In this document: piece after piece, positions 6,974-14,783 of the stretch
Numbering within the stretch: the stretch's first letter is position 1
Layout of the letters: every line of letters starts with the position of its first letter
Position numbers and translations under genes: made by a program
The notes under the pieces: generated by a model
Told to the model about the DNA's origin: nothing
Database searches by the model: none
The model's input: the letters and a program-made list of their open reading frames with translations, nothing else
NCBI GenBank assembly: GCA_041686695.1
Contig: JAWLDJ010000002.1
Coordinates: 15,859 to 79,858, forward strand
Origin: T1Sed10-7 sp041686695
GTDB lineage: Bacteria; Actinomycetota; Nitriliruptoria; Nitriliruptorales; Nitriliruptoraceae
Direction: 5' to 3'
DNA: 64,000 nucleotides

Positions 6974-8151
6974 GCGGTGACCGGCTCGACCCGCTGACCC
7001 GGGAGGTGCGGCCGCTCGCCGCTGCCGGGACCGACGCCACGACCGTGGCCGCGTTGTTGGCCTGGGCGGTGCGTCCCCGCCGGACACTCGAGGGGGTGCG
7101 GCGCACGCTGGCGGCGCAGGGCGTGCGCACGGGTGACCCGGGCGACGGACTCCTCGCCGAGGTGCGCGGCCGGATCGATGGCGACGACGTGGCCGCCGCG
7201 CTCCGGCTGGTCCCGCGGTGGCGGGCCCAGGGGTGCCGCCTCAGCGTGGTCGGCGATCCGGCCTACCCGAGCCGGTTGGCCGAGGGCTGGCCCGCCACCG
7301 ACGGGCCGGTCCTGTTGGTGACCGCCGGGACGCTGCCGCCGTCGGTGCCGACGGTGGCGATCGTGGGTTCGCGCAACGCGACCTCCTACGGTGCCGGGGT
7401 CGCCGCGTGGCTGGCGGAGGCCGCCTCGGCTGCGGGCGTGCACGTGGTCTCCGGCGGCGCGCTCGGCATCGACGCGGCCGCGCACCGAGCGGCAGTGGAG
7501 GGCCCGGGCGGGACCAGTGTGGTCCTCGGCTGCGGACACGACGTCGGCTACCCCCGGCCCCACGCACGTCCGGGTGGCCTGTTCGAGCGGATCCGGTCCG
7601 GCGGTGGCGGCCTCGTCTCGGAGCAACTGCCGGGCGTGCCGCCCAAGGCGGGGATCGTGCGGGCCCGCAACCGCATCGTGGCCGGGCTCGCGGACGTGGT
7701 GGTCGTGGTGGAGGGCGGCCGGCGTTCGGGCTCGCTGTTGACGGCCACGGCCGCGCTGGAGCGGGGTCGATCGGTGCTCGCCGTGCCGGGTGACATCCGG
7801 CGTCCTGGCTCGGTGGCACCGAACCGCCTGCTCAACGAGGGGGCCGGGACCTGCACCGACCCCTCGGAGTTGCTGCACGCCCTGCGCTCGCCGGCCGGTC
7901 CCCGCGAGGTGGCCGCCGTGGCGGCACCGGGCGCCGACGGCGACGCTGTGACGGTCCTGCCGAGCGCCGTGCGCCAGCCGTTGGTCACCGCCTGGCCACG
8001 CGCGATCGTCCAGGACGAACTGATCGCCCGCAGCGGCCGGTCCCCGGGGGAAGTGCTGGCCGCGCTGACACGGGCACAGCTGGCCGGCGAGGTGGTCGAA
8101 CGCGCTGACGGGTTCGTGCTGTGTCGCCAGCCCGCTGGGCCACCGCGGTGA
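6970..8151 (+). CDS. dprA: DNA-processing protein DprA
   Basis: 393 residues. The Rossmann-like DprA core is clear: AIVGSRNATSYGAGVA, VVSGGALGIDAAAHR, GCGHDVGYPR, then GIVRARNRIVAGLADVVVVV and SGSLLTATAALERGRSVLAV. A C-terminal winged-helix (DprA_WH) follows around residues 320-393. DprA loads RecA on incoming single-stranded DNA in transformable bacteria; many actinobacteria carry it without known competence. It starts with a GTG that overlaps the comM stop, implying coupled translation. Confidence 0.94.
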   Translation: MSGDRLDPLTREVRPLAAAGTDATTVAALLAWAVRPRRTLEGVRRTLAAQGVRTGDPGDGLLAEVRGRIDGDDVAAALRLVPRWRAQGCRLSVVGDPAYPSRLAEGWPATDGPVLLVTAGTLPPSVPTVAIVGSRNATSYGAGVAAWLAEAASAAGVHVVSGGALGIDAAAHRAAVEGPGGTSVVLGCGHDVGYPRPHARPGGLFERIRSGGGGLVSEQLPGVPPKAGIVRARNRIVAGLADVVVVVEGGRRSGSLLTATAALERGRSVLAVPGDIRRPGSVAPNRLLNEGAGTCTDPSELLHALRSPAGPREVAAVAAPGADGDAVTVLPSAVRQPLVTAWPRAIVQDELIARSGRSPGEVLAALTRAQLAGEVVERADGFVLCRQPAGPPR

Positions 8152-8161
8152 TGCTCCTTCC

Positions 8162-8190
8162 TTGACTTCCGGCACGCCAGCGCTCAGGCT
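8162..8190 (+). promoter_or_regulatory. Candidate xer promoter (leaderless)
   Basis: TTGACT at 8162-8167 and CAGGCT at 8185-8190, spaced by 17 bp, then six bases to the GTG start of the recombinase at 8197. This is the best-formed leaderless promoter of the window. Confidence 0.5.
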
Positions 8191-8196
8191 CCCCGG

Positions 8197-9276
8197 GTGA
8201 CTGCCTCCCCGCCTCCCACGTCGGCTGGCCGCGCCGCGAGCACGCCGAACGACGCCGCCGTGCCGTCCGGCACCCTGCCGCCGGCATGGTCGGACGCGGT
8301 CACGCTGCTGGTCGACCACGTCGCCGGCGAGCTCGGGCGCCGCGACAACACGGTGCATGCGTACCGGCGCGACGCCGAGGACGTGGCCAGGACCTGCACG
8401 GCGTGGGGGCTCGTCCGACCGGACCAGGTGGACCTGCCGGCCCTACGCCGCTACCTCGCCGCTCTCCACACCCGCGGCTACGCCCGGAGCACCGCGGCAC
8501 GGCGCGCCTCGACGTTGCGGACGTGGTTCGGGCTCCTGGCCCGCCGGGGGGTCGTACGGCGTGACCCCGCGGCGATGCTGGCCACACCCAAGCAGGGTCG
8601 ACACCTCCCACGTGTGCTGCGCGTCGATCAGGTGGCCGCCTTGCTCGCGGCGGCCGGGGGCACGGCACCGATCGAGCTCCGCGACCGGGCGTTGCTCGAG
8701 CTGCTCTACGCCTCCGGTGGCCGCATCGGGGAGGTCTGCCCGGTGACGCTGGGCGCCATCGATCTCCCGCAACAGCTGCTGCGGCTGGCCGGCAAGGGCG
8801 GCAAGGAGCGGATCGTGCCCATCGGTGATCCGGCCGTCGACGCGCTCCGCCGCTACCTCGCGGCCGGGCGACCGTTGCTGCTCACGGACGCTGCCGCCAC
8901 CGGGGCCACGGGGGCGACCGCCACCGGGTTGCCGGTGCCGGTCGCCGATGCGGTGTTCGTGACCGCCCGTGGGGCGCCACTGGGGGTGCGGGAGGCGCGG
9001 GAGGTGGTCGTGCGGACGGCACGGCGGGCCGGCCTCGGGCACGTGACACCGCACACGCTCCGTCACAGCGTCGCCACCCACCTCCTCGAGCGGGGCGCCG
9101 ATCTCCGGCAGGTCCAGGAACTGCTCGGCCACGCCTCACTGGCGACGACGCAGCGTTACACGCACCTGTCACGCGGACAGCTGCGCGAGATCCATACCGC
9201 GGCGCATCCTCGCGCGCGAGCACGTGCCAGCGGCCAGGGCGTGGGTCCCTCGGGTACGGTGACCGCGCGTGGCTAG
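8197..9276 (+). CDS. Tyrosine recombinase of the XerC/XerD type
   Basis: 359 residues. The N-terminal SAM-like domain (about 30-115) and the catalytic domain are present. All six catalytic residues can be assigned with near-canonical spacing: R176 (SGGRIGEV), K200 (GKGGKER), H286 and R289 (HTLRHSV), H312 (LLGHASL) and nucleophile Y321 (TQRYTH). An Ala/Thr-rich insertion of about 15 residues lies before the HxxR motif, and about 25 extra residues follow the catalytic domain. The location next to dprA matches mycobacterial xerC, so chromosome dimer resolution is the probable role. XerC versus XerD cannot be decided without the second recombinase. Confidence 0.9.
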   Translation: MTASPPPTSAGRAASTPNDAAVPSGTLPPAWSDAVTLLVDHVAGELGRRDNTVHAYRRDAEDVARTCTAWGLVRPDQVDLPALRRYLAALHTRGYARSTAARRASTLRTWFGLLARRGVVRRDPAAMLATPKQGRHLPRVLRVDQVAALLAAAGGTAPIELRDRALLELLYASGGRIGEVCPVTLGAIDLPQQLLRLAGKGGKERIVPIGDPAVDALRRYLAAGRPLLLTDAAATGATGATATGLPVPVADAVFVTARGAPLGVREAREVVVRTARRAGLGHVTPHTLRHSVATHLLERGADLRQVQELLGHASLATTQRYTHLSRGQLREIHTAAHPRARARASGQGVGPSGTVTARG

Positions 9277-9279
9277 GCT
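9255..9279 (+). promoter_or_regulatory. Candidate -10 elements upstream of the sigma factor
   Basis: Two TANNNT hexamers, TACGGT at 9255-9260 and TAGGCT at 9274-9279, lie 60-80 bases before the sigma-factor start and overlap the end of the recombinase gene. Neither has a good -35. Confidence 0.35.
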
Positions 9280-9336
9280 CGGCGTTGGGGCGCCGTGTGA
9301 AGCCGGTCCGGCACACCGATGGGTAGGGGTCCGAGC

Positions 9337-10116
9337 GTGAGCACCACCGCGATCACCGAACGTGAGGTGGCGCAGCTGTGGGAGCAGTACGCCGAGGACC
9401 GCGCGATCGAGACGCGGGAACGGCTGATCATCCACTACGCGCCGCTCGTCAAGTACGTGGCCGGCCGTGTGGCGGTGGGCATGCCGGCCCACGTCGAGCA
9501 CGCCGACCTCGTGAGCTACGGCATCTTCGGGTTGATGGATGCCATCGAGAAGTTCGAGCCGGGCCGTGGCTTCAAGTTCGAGACCTACGCCGTGTCCCGC
9601 ATCCGGGGCGCGATCATCGACGAGCTGCGCAGCGTCGACTGGGTACCGCGTTCGGTACGGACGCGGTCCCGCCAGGTCGAGACCGCCATGCAGGTCCTCG
9701 AGTCGGCGCTCAAGCGCAGCCCCACCGACGAGGAGTTGGCCGAGGAGCTCGGCTGGACCGTCGACGAGCTCCAGGACACCCTGGCGCGGATGTCGATGAC
9801 CTCGATCGCCGCGCTCGACGAGGTCCTCGACGTGGGCGACGGGGACCGGATCACCCTGGTCGACACCCTCCAGGACCTCACCGCGGTCCTGCCCGAGGAG
9901 ACCATGGACGACGCGGAGACCAAGCGTCTGCTGCGCGCCACCCTGACGCGTCTCACCGAGCGGGAGCAGACGGTGCTCGGCCTGTACTACTTCGAGGGGA
10001 TGACGCTCGCGCAGATCGGCGACGTGCTCGGGGTGACCGAGTCGCGGATCTGCCAGATCCACACCAAGGCGGTGCTCAGCCTGCGGGCCAAGCTCGGGGA
10101 ACTGATCCGCGGCTGA
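9337..10116 (+). CDS. whiG: WhiG/FliA-type RNA polymerase sigma factor
   Basis: Sigma-70 family group 3 factor of about 259 residues. Region 2 is seen in DLVSYGIFGLMDAIEKFEPGRGFKFETYAV (two segments), region 3 in KRSPTDEELAEELG, and region 4 helix-turn-helix in MTLAQIGDVLGVTESRICQIH. It resembles FliA/WhiG, and position just upstream of the M23-rpsB segment is that of whiG in Streptomyces. No flagellar genes are in the window, so a developmental or stress role is more likely than motility. GTG 9337 has AGGGG seven bases upstream; ATG 9319 is an alternative adding six residues. Confidence 0.9.
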   Translation: MSTTAITEREVAQLWEQYAEDRAIETRERLIIHYAPLVKYVAGRVAVGMPAHVEHADLVSYGIFGLMDAIEKFEPGRGFKFETYAVSRIRGAIIDELRSVDWVPRSVRTRSRQVETAMQVLESALKRSPTDEELAEELGWTVDELQDTLARMSMTSIAALDEVLDVGDGDRITLVDTLQDLTAVLPEETMDDAETKRLLRATLTRLTEREQTVLGLYYFEGMTLAQIGDVLGVTESRICQIHTKAVLSLRAKLGELIRG

Positions 10117-10198
10117 GGGCGTGTCGACGACCGACCCGGACCCGTGGACCGGCGGGCCTCGCGGGATCGGGCGCTGCACTCGACCCACGGCATCGCGG

Positions 10199-11365
10199 TC
10201 AACGAGGTTGGAGTGGTTTGAGGCGGTTCTCCGGTGCCGGGGGTAGCAGCGCGACCACCAGGGCGGGAGTGGCGGTGGCCAGCAGCGCCACGTCCCCGCT
10301 GAAGCGGGTCGCCAAGAGGCCGAACAGGCTCGGTCCGACGATGAACCCGGCGGCGATGAACACGATGGCCAGGGTGAAACCGGTGCTGGGGCGATCTCGG
10401 TAGACGTGCTGGCTCCACATGACCAGGAGGGCGAACCCGGTCGTGAAGCCCACCCCGAACACACCAGCCGACCCCAGGGCGGCGACCGTCGAACCGGGCG
10501 CGATCAGGAGCACCAGGAACGACCCGCTGATCAGCACCAGCATCATCGCCAACGGTCTGCGCACGCCATAGCGGTTGGCGATGCTGCCCCCGAAGGCTCC
10601 CACCGAAGCGCCCGCGATCCCCAGGGTCGCCCACATCGCCGGACCGATCCAGCTCGCCAGTCCGGCGTCCTGGACGGTGACCGGTGCGTACGCGAAGTAG
10701 CCACCGCACGAGATCGAGATCCCGAGCGCGACGACCAACATCCGCAGCGACCGGGGATTGAGGAACCACCCCAACCGGGGCCGCTTGTGCCCGCGGACCC
10801 GGCCCACCGTGTCGGGCACCAGGACCCGCCAGGCCACTGCGGCCGCGACCAGGCCGACGACCGCGAACCCCCACCACACGGCCCGCCACCGGTCCCCGGC
10901 CACCAGCAGGAACCCACTGGCGACCACCAGACCGACCGGTGAGCCGGCGTTGACCAGCGACAGCGCACGCCGGGTCTGCGCCGTCGGGACCTTGTAGGCG
11001 ACCGCATCGGAGAACGGCGCCCACGCCCCGCCGGCACTCGTCCCCGCGGCGACCACCCCGACCGCCAGCAGCATGGGCCCGGGTGCAGACGCTGTCAGGG
11101 CCGCGCCGACCGCCAGCAGCAGACAGCCGGACACCACGGGCACACGCGGTCCGAAACGGGCTGTGAGGACGCCGGTGACCACGGTGGCGACCAGGTAGCC
11201 AGCCTGCGCTGCGCTGGCGTAGAAGCCCAGCACGTCCAGTGACAGGCCGAACTCCGCGCGGAACACCGGAACGAACAGGCCGAAGGCCTGCCGGCCGAGG
11301 GCGTAGGTCGCCATCAGTGCCAGGAGGCCCGCGAGCCCCACACGGGAGCTCTGGCTGAACGGCAC
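10199..11365 (-). CDS. MFS transporter
   Basis: 388 residues on the - strand with about 12 hydrophobic helices and no large soluble domain: a major facilitator superfamily permease. Typical elements are the early GRQAFGLFVPVFRAEFGLS segment, the inter-helix loop TARFGPRVPVVSG and the equivalent loop ANRYGVRRPLAMM after helix 8. GTG 11365 follows a GAAGGA ribosome-binding stretch six bases upstream. The substrate cannot be predicted; nothing around it suggests one. It is convergent with whiG and divergent from the M23-hydrolase gene, breaking the otherwise co-directional cluster. Confidence 0.88.
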   Translation of the reverse strand: MPFSQSSRVGLAGLLALMATYALGRQAFGLFVPVFRAEFGLSLDVLGFYASAAQAGYLVATVVTGVLTARFGPRVPVVSGCLLLAVGAALTASAPGPMLLAVGVVAAGTSAGGAWAPFSDAVAYKVPTAQTRRALSLVNAGSPVGLVVASGFLLVAGDRWRAVWWGFAVVGLVAAAVAWRVLVPDTVGRVRGHKRPRLGWFLNPRSLRMLVVALGISISCGGYFAYAPVTVQDAGLASWIGPAMWATLGIAGASVGAFGGSIANRYGVRRPLAMMLVLISGSFLVLLIAPGSTVAALGSAGVFGVGFTTGFALLVMWSQHVYRDRPSTGFTLAIVFIAAGFIVGPSLFGLLATRFSGDVALLATATPALVVALLPPAPENRLKPLQPR

Positions 11366-11487
11366 GGTGGTCCTTCCACGGCATCCGGCACGGTGCAGCA
11401 GTCGTCCGCCGTCCGCAAGGTCCAGCTCGGGCCCCCGCCGTCCACAGCTGGCACGGGGACCGATCGCCTCGGAGCCCTCGGTCGACG

Positions 11488-11493
11488 TAGGGT
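11488..11493 (+). promoter_or_regulatory. Candidate -10 element for the M23-hydrolase gene
   Basis: TAGGGT about 37 bases before the GTG at 11530, in the 164-bp divergent gap with the MFS gene. The -35 is not clear. A GGGGAGGTG Shine-Dalgarno follows at 11516-11524. Confidence 0.35.
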
Positions 11494-11529
11494 GGCTCGT
11501 GACCGGACCCGGGGGCGGGGAGGTGTGCC

Positions 11530-13290
11530 GTGCCCCGAGCCGCGCTGCGTGTCGTTGCCCGTCCCCGACCGGCCGTCGTGCTCCGCGGCGTGGTGTTGGC
11601 GCTGCTCCTCCTGGCCGGCTGCGTGACAACAGGACGGGTCGCTGCGGTGGCGCCGGCAGCGGCCTCGCCGCTCAGCGACGGCCTCGTCGCGGAGCCGCAC
11701 GTCCCCGGATGGGCGCCGGACCTGGGCCTGAGCGTCACCTACGCGGCACCGGCGCCGGGCCGGATCCTGCGAGGCTTCGACCCACCGCGTACCGCCTTCG
11801 GGGGCGGGCACCGTGGGGTCGACCTCGAGCTCGCCCCCGGGGCCGCCGTGCGTGCCGCCGGCAGCGGTCGGGTCACCTTCGCTGGACCGGTCGCTGGTCG
11901 CCGCTGGGTGAGCATCGCCCACCTCGACGGCCACGTGACGACCTACGGCCCGTTGGCGGCCGTGCGCGTCCGCGCCGGGGAGCAGGTCCGGCGCGGGGAT
12001 CGTCTGGCGGCGCTCGATGGTGGTGGGCACGGCGCTGGAGGTCGGGACACGGGCCTGCACTGGGGGGCACGTGATGCCACGGGCGCCTACGTCGACCCGC
12101 TCGGGCTGCTCGGTGGGGATCCACGCCGGGCATCCTTGATCGGCCAGGGGCGGTGGGCCGGGACCCACCACGCGGTCACGCCGTACGAACCCTGGTCCGG
12201 GGCAACCCTGTCCGGTGTGCTCACCGGGAGCAGCCCGGTGGCGCAGCGGCCGGGCTTCGCCGTCCCCCCCAACCCCAACCACCTGGTCCTGCTGGCGGGC
12301 CTCGCCTCCGATTCGCGCGCACAGCTCCTCGACCCGACCCACCTCGGCTACGACCCGCGCAGCGTGACGGCCTTCTCCTACGCGGGTCGGTCCGCGGGTT
12401 CGGGCGCAGCGCATGATCCGCGTCGCGACCAACTGCCCTACGGCCCGCAGCACACCTGGGAGGGGCCCGGGCCAGCGGCGGCCCGGCTGGCCGAGCAGCT
12501 CCGAGCGCAGGCGGCGCGCGAACCCGGGCGTGCCGTCGATCTCATCGGCCACTCGATGGGGGGCCTGGTCATCTGGCGGTACCTGGTCGAGCACCACGAC
12601 GCCTACGACCGCAGCCTGCCACCGATCGGGCACGTGATCACGATCAACTCCCCGCTGCGCGGCTCCGACCTCGCCGTCGTCGGCGAGGCGCTCGGCGACG
12701 ATGTGCTGTTCGGCCCGCTCGCGGAGGACGCACAGGGCGCCTTCGGTGGCCGCGGCGCGCGGCTGCCGCTCGATGCACCCGCCATCGGCCAGCTCGCCAG
12801 CGGAAGTGACCAGGTGCTCGACCTGGCCGAGGCGTGGGAGGAGGCCCTGGAGGCTGGGCCGGCCGGTCCTCTGGCGACGGGCACGCGACTGCTGACGATC
12901 GCTGGCAGCCGCGACGTGGTCGTCACCCCACATCGGGCCCGCCATCCCGCCGCCGCGCACAACGCACAGGGACTCGGGGGCCGCGTCGAACGCGACGGCG
13001 AGGTGGTGGTCGAGCACCGTGTGCTCCCCGGCGGCCACAGCAGCGTCCTCGACACCGAGGCGGTGCGGGAGGTCGCCTGGCGGTTCCTGGCGGGTGAGGA
13101 GGTCGTCTCCAGCCCAGGGCACGCGGGCACGGTCATCGGCGGTGAGCTCGGCAACGCCGCCGCCACGGCGGCGCGTGCGGTGCGCCTGTGGGGGTTGTGG
13201 CGCGGACCCCTCGCCGGCCGCGCGCCGTTGCCCGACGCCGCCCCCCGTCCGAACCCCGAGGCAGCGACCCAGTCACCGCTCGGCCGATGA
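11530..13290 (+). CDS. Lipoprotein fusing an M23-like domain to a serine alpha/beta-hydrolase
   Basis: 586 residues. A signal peptide ends in a lipobox (LLLLAGC, Cys31), so the protein should be membrane-anchored outside the cell. Residues about 80-190 form an M23/LytM-like domain with the three zinc ligands H94 and D98 (GGGHRGVDLEL) and H177 (GLHWGA), but the two further catalytic His are replaced (TTYGPL and GLH). Residues about 240-525 are an alpha/beta-hydrolase with nucleophile S342 (IGHSMGG) and probable D462 and H503. M23 proteins beside rpsB are known in Streptomyces and Mycobacterium; the hydrolase half is the unusual part. A role in cell-envelope remodelling or lipid hydrolysis is inferred only. 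Confidence 0.82.
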   Translation: MPRAALRVVARPRPAVVLRGVVLALLLLAGCVTTGRVAAVAPAAASPLSDGLVAEPHVPGWAPDLGLSVTYAAPAPGRILRGFDPPRTAFGGGHRGVDLELAPGAAVRAAGSGRVTFAGPVAGRRWVSIAHLDGHVTTYGPLAAVRVRAGEQVRRGDRLAALDGGGHGAGGRDTGLHWGARDATGAYVDPLGLLGGDPRRASLIGQGRWAGTHHAVTPYEPWSGATLSGVLTGSSPVAQRPGFAVPPNPNHLVLLAGLASDSRAQLLDPTHLGYDPRSVTAFSYAGRSAGSGAAHDPRRDQLPYGPQHTWEGPGPAAARLAEQLRAQAAREPGRAVDLIGHSMGGLVIWRYLVEHHDAYDRSLPPIGHVITINSPLRGSDLAVVGEALGDDVLFGPLAEDAQGAFGGRGARLPLDAPAIGQLASGSDQVLDLAEAWEEALEAGPAGPLATGTRLLTIAGSRDVVVTPHRARHPAAAHNAQGLGGRVERDGEVVVEHRVLPGGHSSVLDTEAVREVAWRFLAGEEVVSSPGHAGTVIGGELGNAAATAARAVRLWGLWRGPLAGRAPLPDAAPRPNPEAATQSPLGR

Positions 13291-13661
13291 CCTTCTCCGG
13301 TCCGGGCGGACGTGCCCGGCAGGGTGTCGGCGTCGCCGGGGCTGGTCGTCGATCGTGGCGGCTGGCCGGCTGCGCTACGCTCACGCGACAGGTCCGGCCG
13401 TGCTGGTCGGACCTCTTGCCGTGGCAGGACGTCGATCGAGCGGATCGACCGCGCTGCCACAGCGTGACCCGACGGGCCCGCCGGCACCCGCCAGGCGGAC
13501 CCGACCCCACCTTGGAACCCATCACACACGTCCGTCGACGGGCGGCCCCGGTGCCTCGCACACCTGCGAGGTGGGTCGTTCCCGGTGCCTCGCCTCACCG
13601 CGAGCACCCGGCCCCGGAGGACACGGGCGGAGGTCCAACCGAACCCTGCAGGAGGAACGCA
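13291..13661 (+). promoter_or_regulatory. rpsB upstream region and leader (371 bp)
   Basis: No gene is apparent here. It holds a candidate -10, TACGCT, at 13376-13381, and a leader with two adjacent hairpins. The first is a perfect 7-bp stem at 13554-13571 with loop CACC. The second, at 13585-13607, has two 4-bp arms with one bulged C. Both hairpins begin in a 13-base direct repeat (CCCGGTGCCTCGC at 13547-13559 and 13581-13593). The leader ends in AGGAGG six bases before the rpsB GTG. Autoregulation by S2 is known for rpsB leaders in other bacteria; here it is inferred. Confidence 0.5.
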
Positions 13662-14681
13662 GTGGCCGTCACCAGTATGCGCCAGCTGCTCGAGGCCGGT
13701 GTCCACTTCGGACACCAGACCCGGCGCTGGAACCCCAAGATGCGTCGCTTCATCTACGGCGAGCGGGGCGGGATCTACGTCATCGATCTGCGCCAGACCG
13801 TCCGTGCCATCGAGCAGGCCTACAGCTTCACCCGCGACCTCGTCGCCAAGGGCGGCACGGTGCTGTTCGTCGGGACCAAGAAGCAGGCCCAGGAGACGAT
13901 CGAGTACCAGGCGACGCGCGTCGGCATGCCCTACGTCACCGAACGTTGGATGGGCGGCATGCTGACCAACTTCCAGACCATCAAGGGCCGCGTGGCGCGA
14001 CTGAAGGAGCTGGAGGCCATGGAGGCCTCGGGCACCTTCCAGCTCCTGCCCAAGAAGGAGGTGCTCCAGCTCGAGCGTGAGCGGGAGAAGCTCCAGACCA
14101 ACCTGGGCGGCATCCGCGAGATGCAGAAGCTCCCCGACGCCGTGTGGGTCGTCGACACCGTGATCGAGGAGATCGCGGTCAAGGAGGCCAACCGTCTCAA
14201 CATCCCCGTGGTCGGCATCCTCGACACCAACTGCGACCCGGACGTGGTCCAGTACCCGGTCCCGGGCAACGACGACGCGATCCGCAGCTCCGCGCTGCTG
14301 ACCCGCATCATCGCCGACGCCTGCGCCGACGGGCTGCTGCTGCGTGCCTCGAGATCGCCCGACGAGGAGCTCCGCGAGCAGGCGCTCAAGGCCACCGAGT
14401 CGGCCGACAGCGGCATCGCGGCCGCCGAGCCGAAGGCCGAGTGGGAGATCGAGCTCGAGCGCCAGCAGGCCGCCGAGCAGGCCACCCGCGCCGCCGGTGA
14501 CGAGGCCCCCGCCGCCGCACCGCCGGCCGAGCCCGCCGCACCGCCGGCCGAGCCCGCCGCACCGCCGGCCGAGCCCGCCGCACCACCGGCCGAGCCCGCC
14601 GCACCGCCGGCCGAGCCCGCCGCACCGCCGGCCGAGCCCGCTGCGCCGCCGGCCGAGCCCTCGAAGACCGAACAGGGCTGA
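13662..14681 (+). CDS. rpsB: 30S ribosomal protein S2 with a repetitive C-terminal tail
   Basis: 339 residues. S2 signatures: LLEAGVHFGHQTRRWNPKM, TERWMGGMLTNFQTI and PVVGILDTNCDPD. GTG 13662 was chosen because it gives the usual N-terminus and has AGGAGG at 13650-13655 with ideal spacing; long in-frame extensions upstream are leader sequence. The S2 core ends near residue 245. A charged segment follows, and then seven copies of AAPPAEP (bases 14514-14660), making the protein about 80 residues longer than most S2. Ala/Pro/Glu tails on S2 occur in actinobacteria, but this regular heptad array is striking. Confidence 0.96.
   Translation: MAVTSMRQLLEAGVHFGHQTRRWNPKMRRFIYGERGGIYVIDLRQTVRAIEQAYSFTRDLVAKGGTVLFVGTKKQAQETIEYQATRVGMPYVTERWMGGMLTNFQTIKGRVARLKELEAMEASGTFQLLPKKEVLQLEREREKLQTNLGGIREMQKLPDAVWVVDTVIEEIAVKEANRLNIPVVGILDTNCDPDVVQYPVPGNDDAIRSSALLTRIIADACADGLLLRASRSPDEELREQALKATESADSGIAAAEPKAEWEIELERQQAAEQATRAAGDEAPAAAPPAEPAAPPAEPAAPPAEPAAPPAEPAAPPAEPAAPPAEPAAPPAEPSKTEQG
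14514..14660 (+). repeat. Seven 21-bp tandem repeats in the rpsB 3' end
   Basis: Seven consecutive 21-bp units coding AAPPAEP, nearly identical at the DNA level; the fourth and seventh carry synonymous changes. The unit length is a multiple of three, so copy-number change keeps the reading frame. Confidence 0.9.
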
Positions 14682-14690
14682 GCCTCTCCC

Positions 14691-14716
14691 GCCGGCCGGT
14701 GCGCGCGCCGGCCGGC
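14691..14716 (+). other. Strong hairpin between rpsB and tsf
   Basis: A perfect 9-bp GC-only stem (GCCGGCCGG at 14691-14699, CCGGCCGGC at 14708-14716) with an 8-base loop, ten bases after the rpsB stop. No T-tract follows. It could act as an attenuator or as an mRNA 3'-end stabiliser that sets the rpsB:tsf ratio. Confidence 0.5.
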
Positions 14717-14783
14717 CAGCGCCGCTGCATGGGCGCAGCACCCCGTCGCCCGCATCCTGCCGGGCCAGATCCAGGAGGACCCC

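Noticed and set aside
9337..10116. Reading the sigma factor as a flagellar FliA
   Set aside because: No flagellar or chemotaxis gene is in the window, and the position upstream of M23-rpsB is that of whiG in Streptomyces.
10406..10942. Open frame on + within the MFS gene
   Set aside because: The - strand frame has a clear 12-helix transporter and a good ribosome-binding site; the + frame is Pro/Arg/Gln-rich and featureless.
14514..14660. Possible CRISPR-like array because of regular short repeats
   Set aside because: The 21-bp units are contiguous without spacers and are in-frame coding repeats in rpsB.
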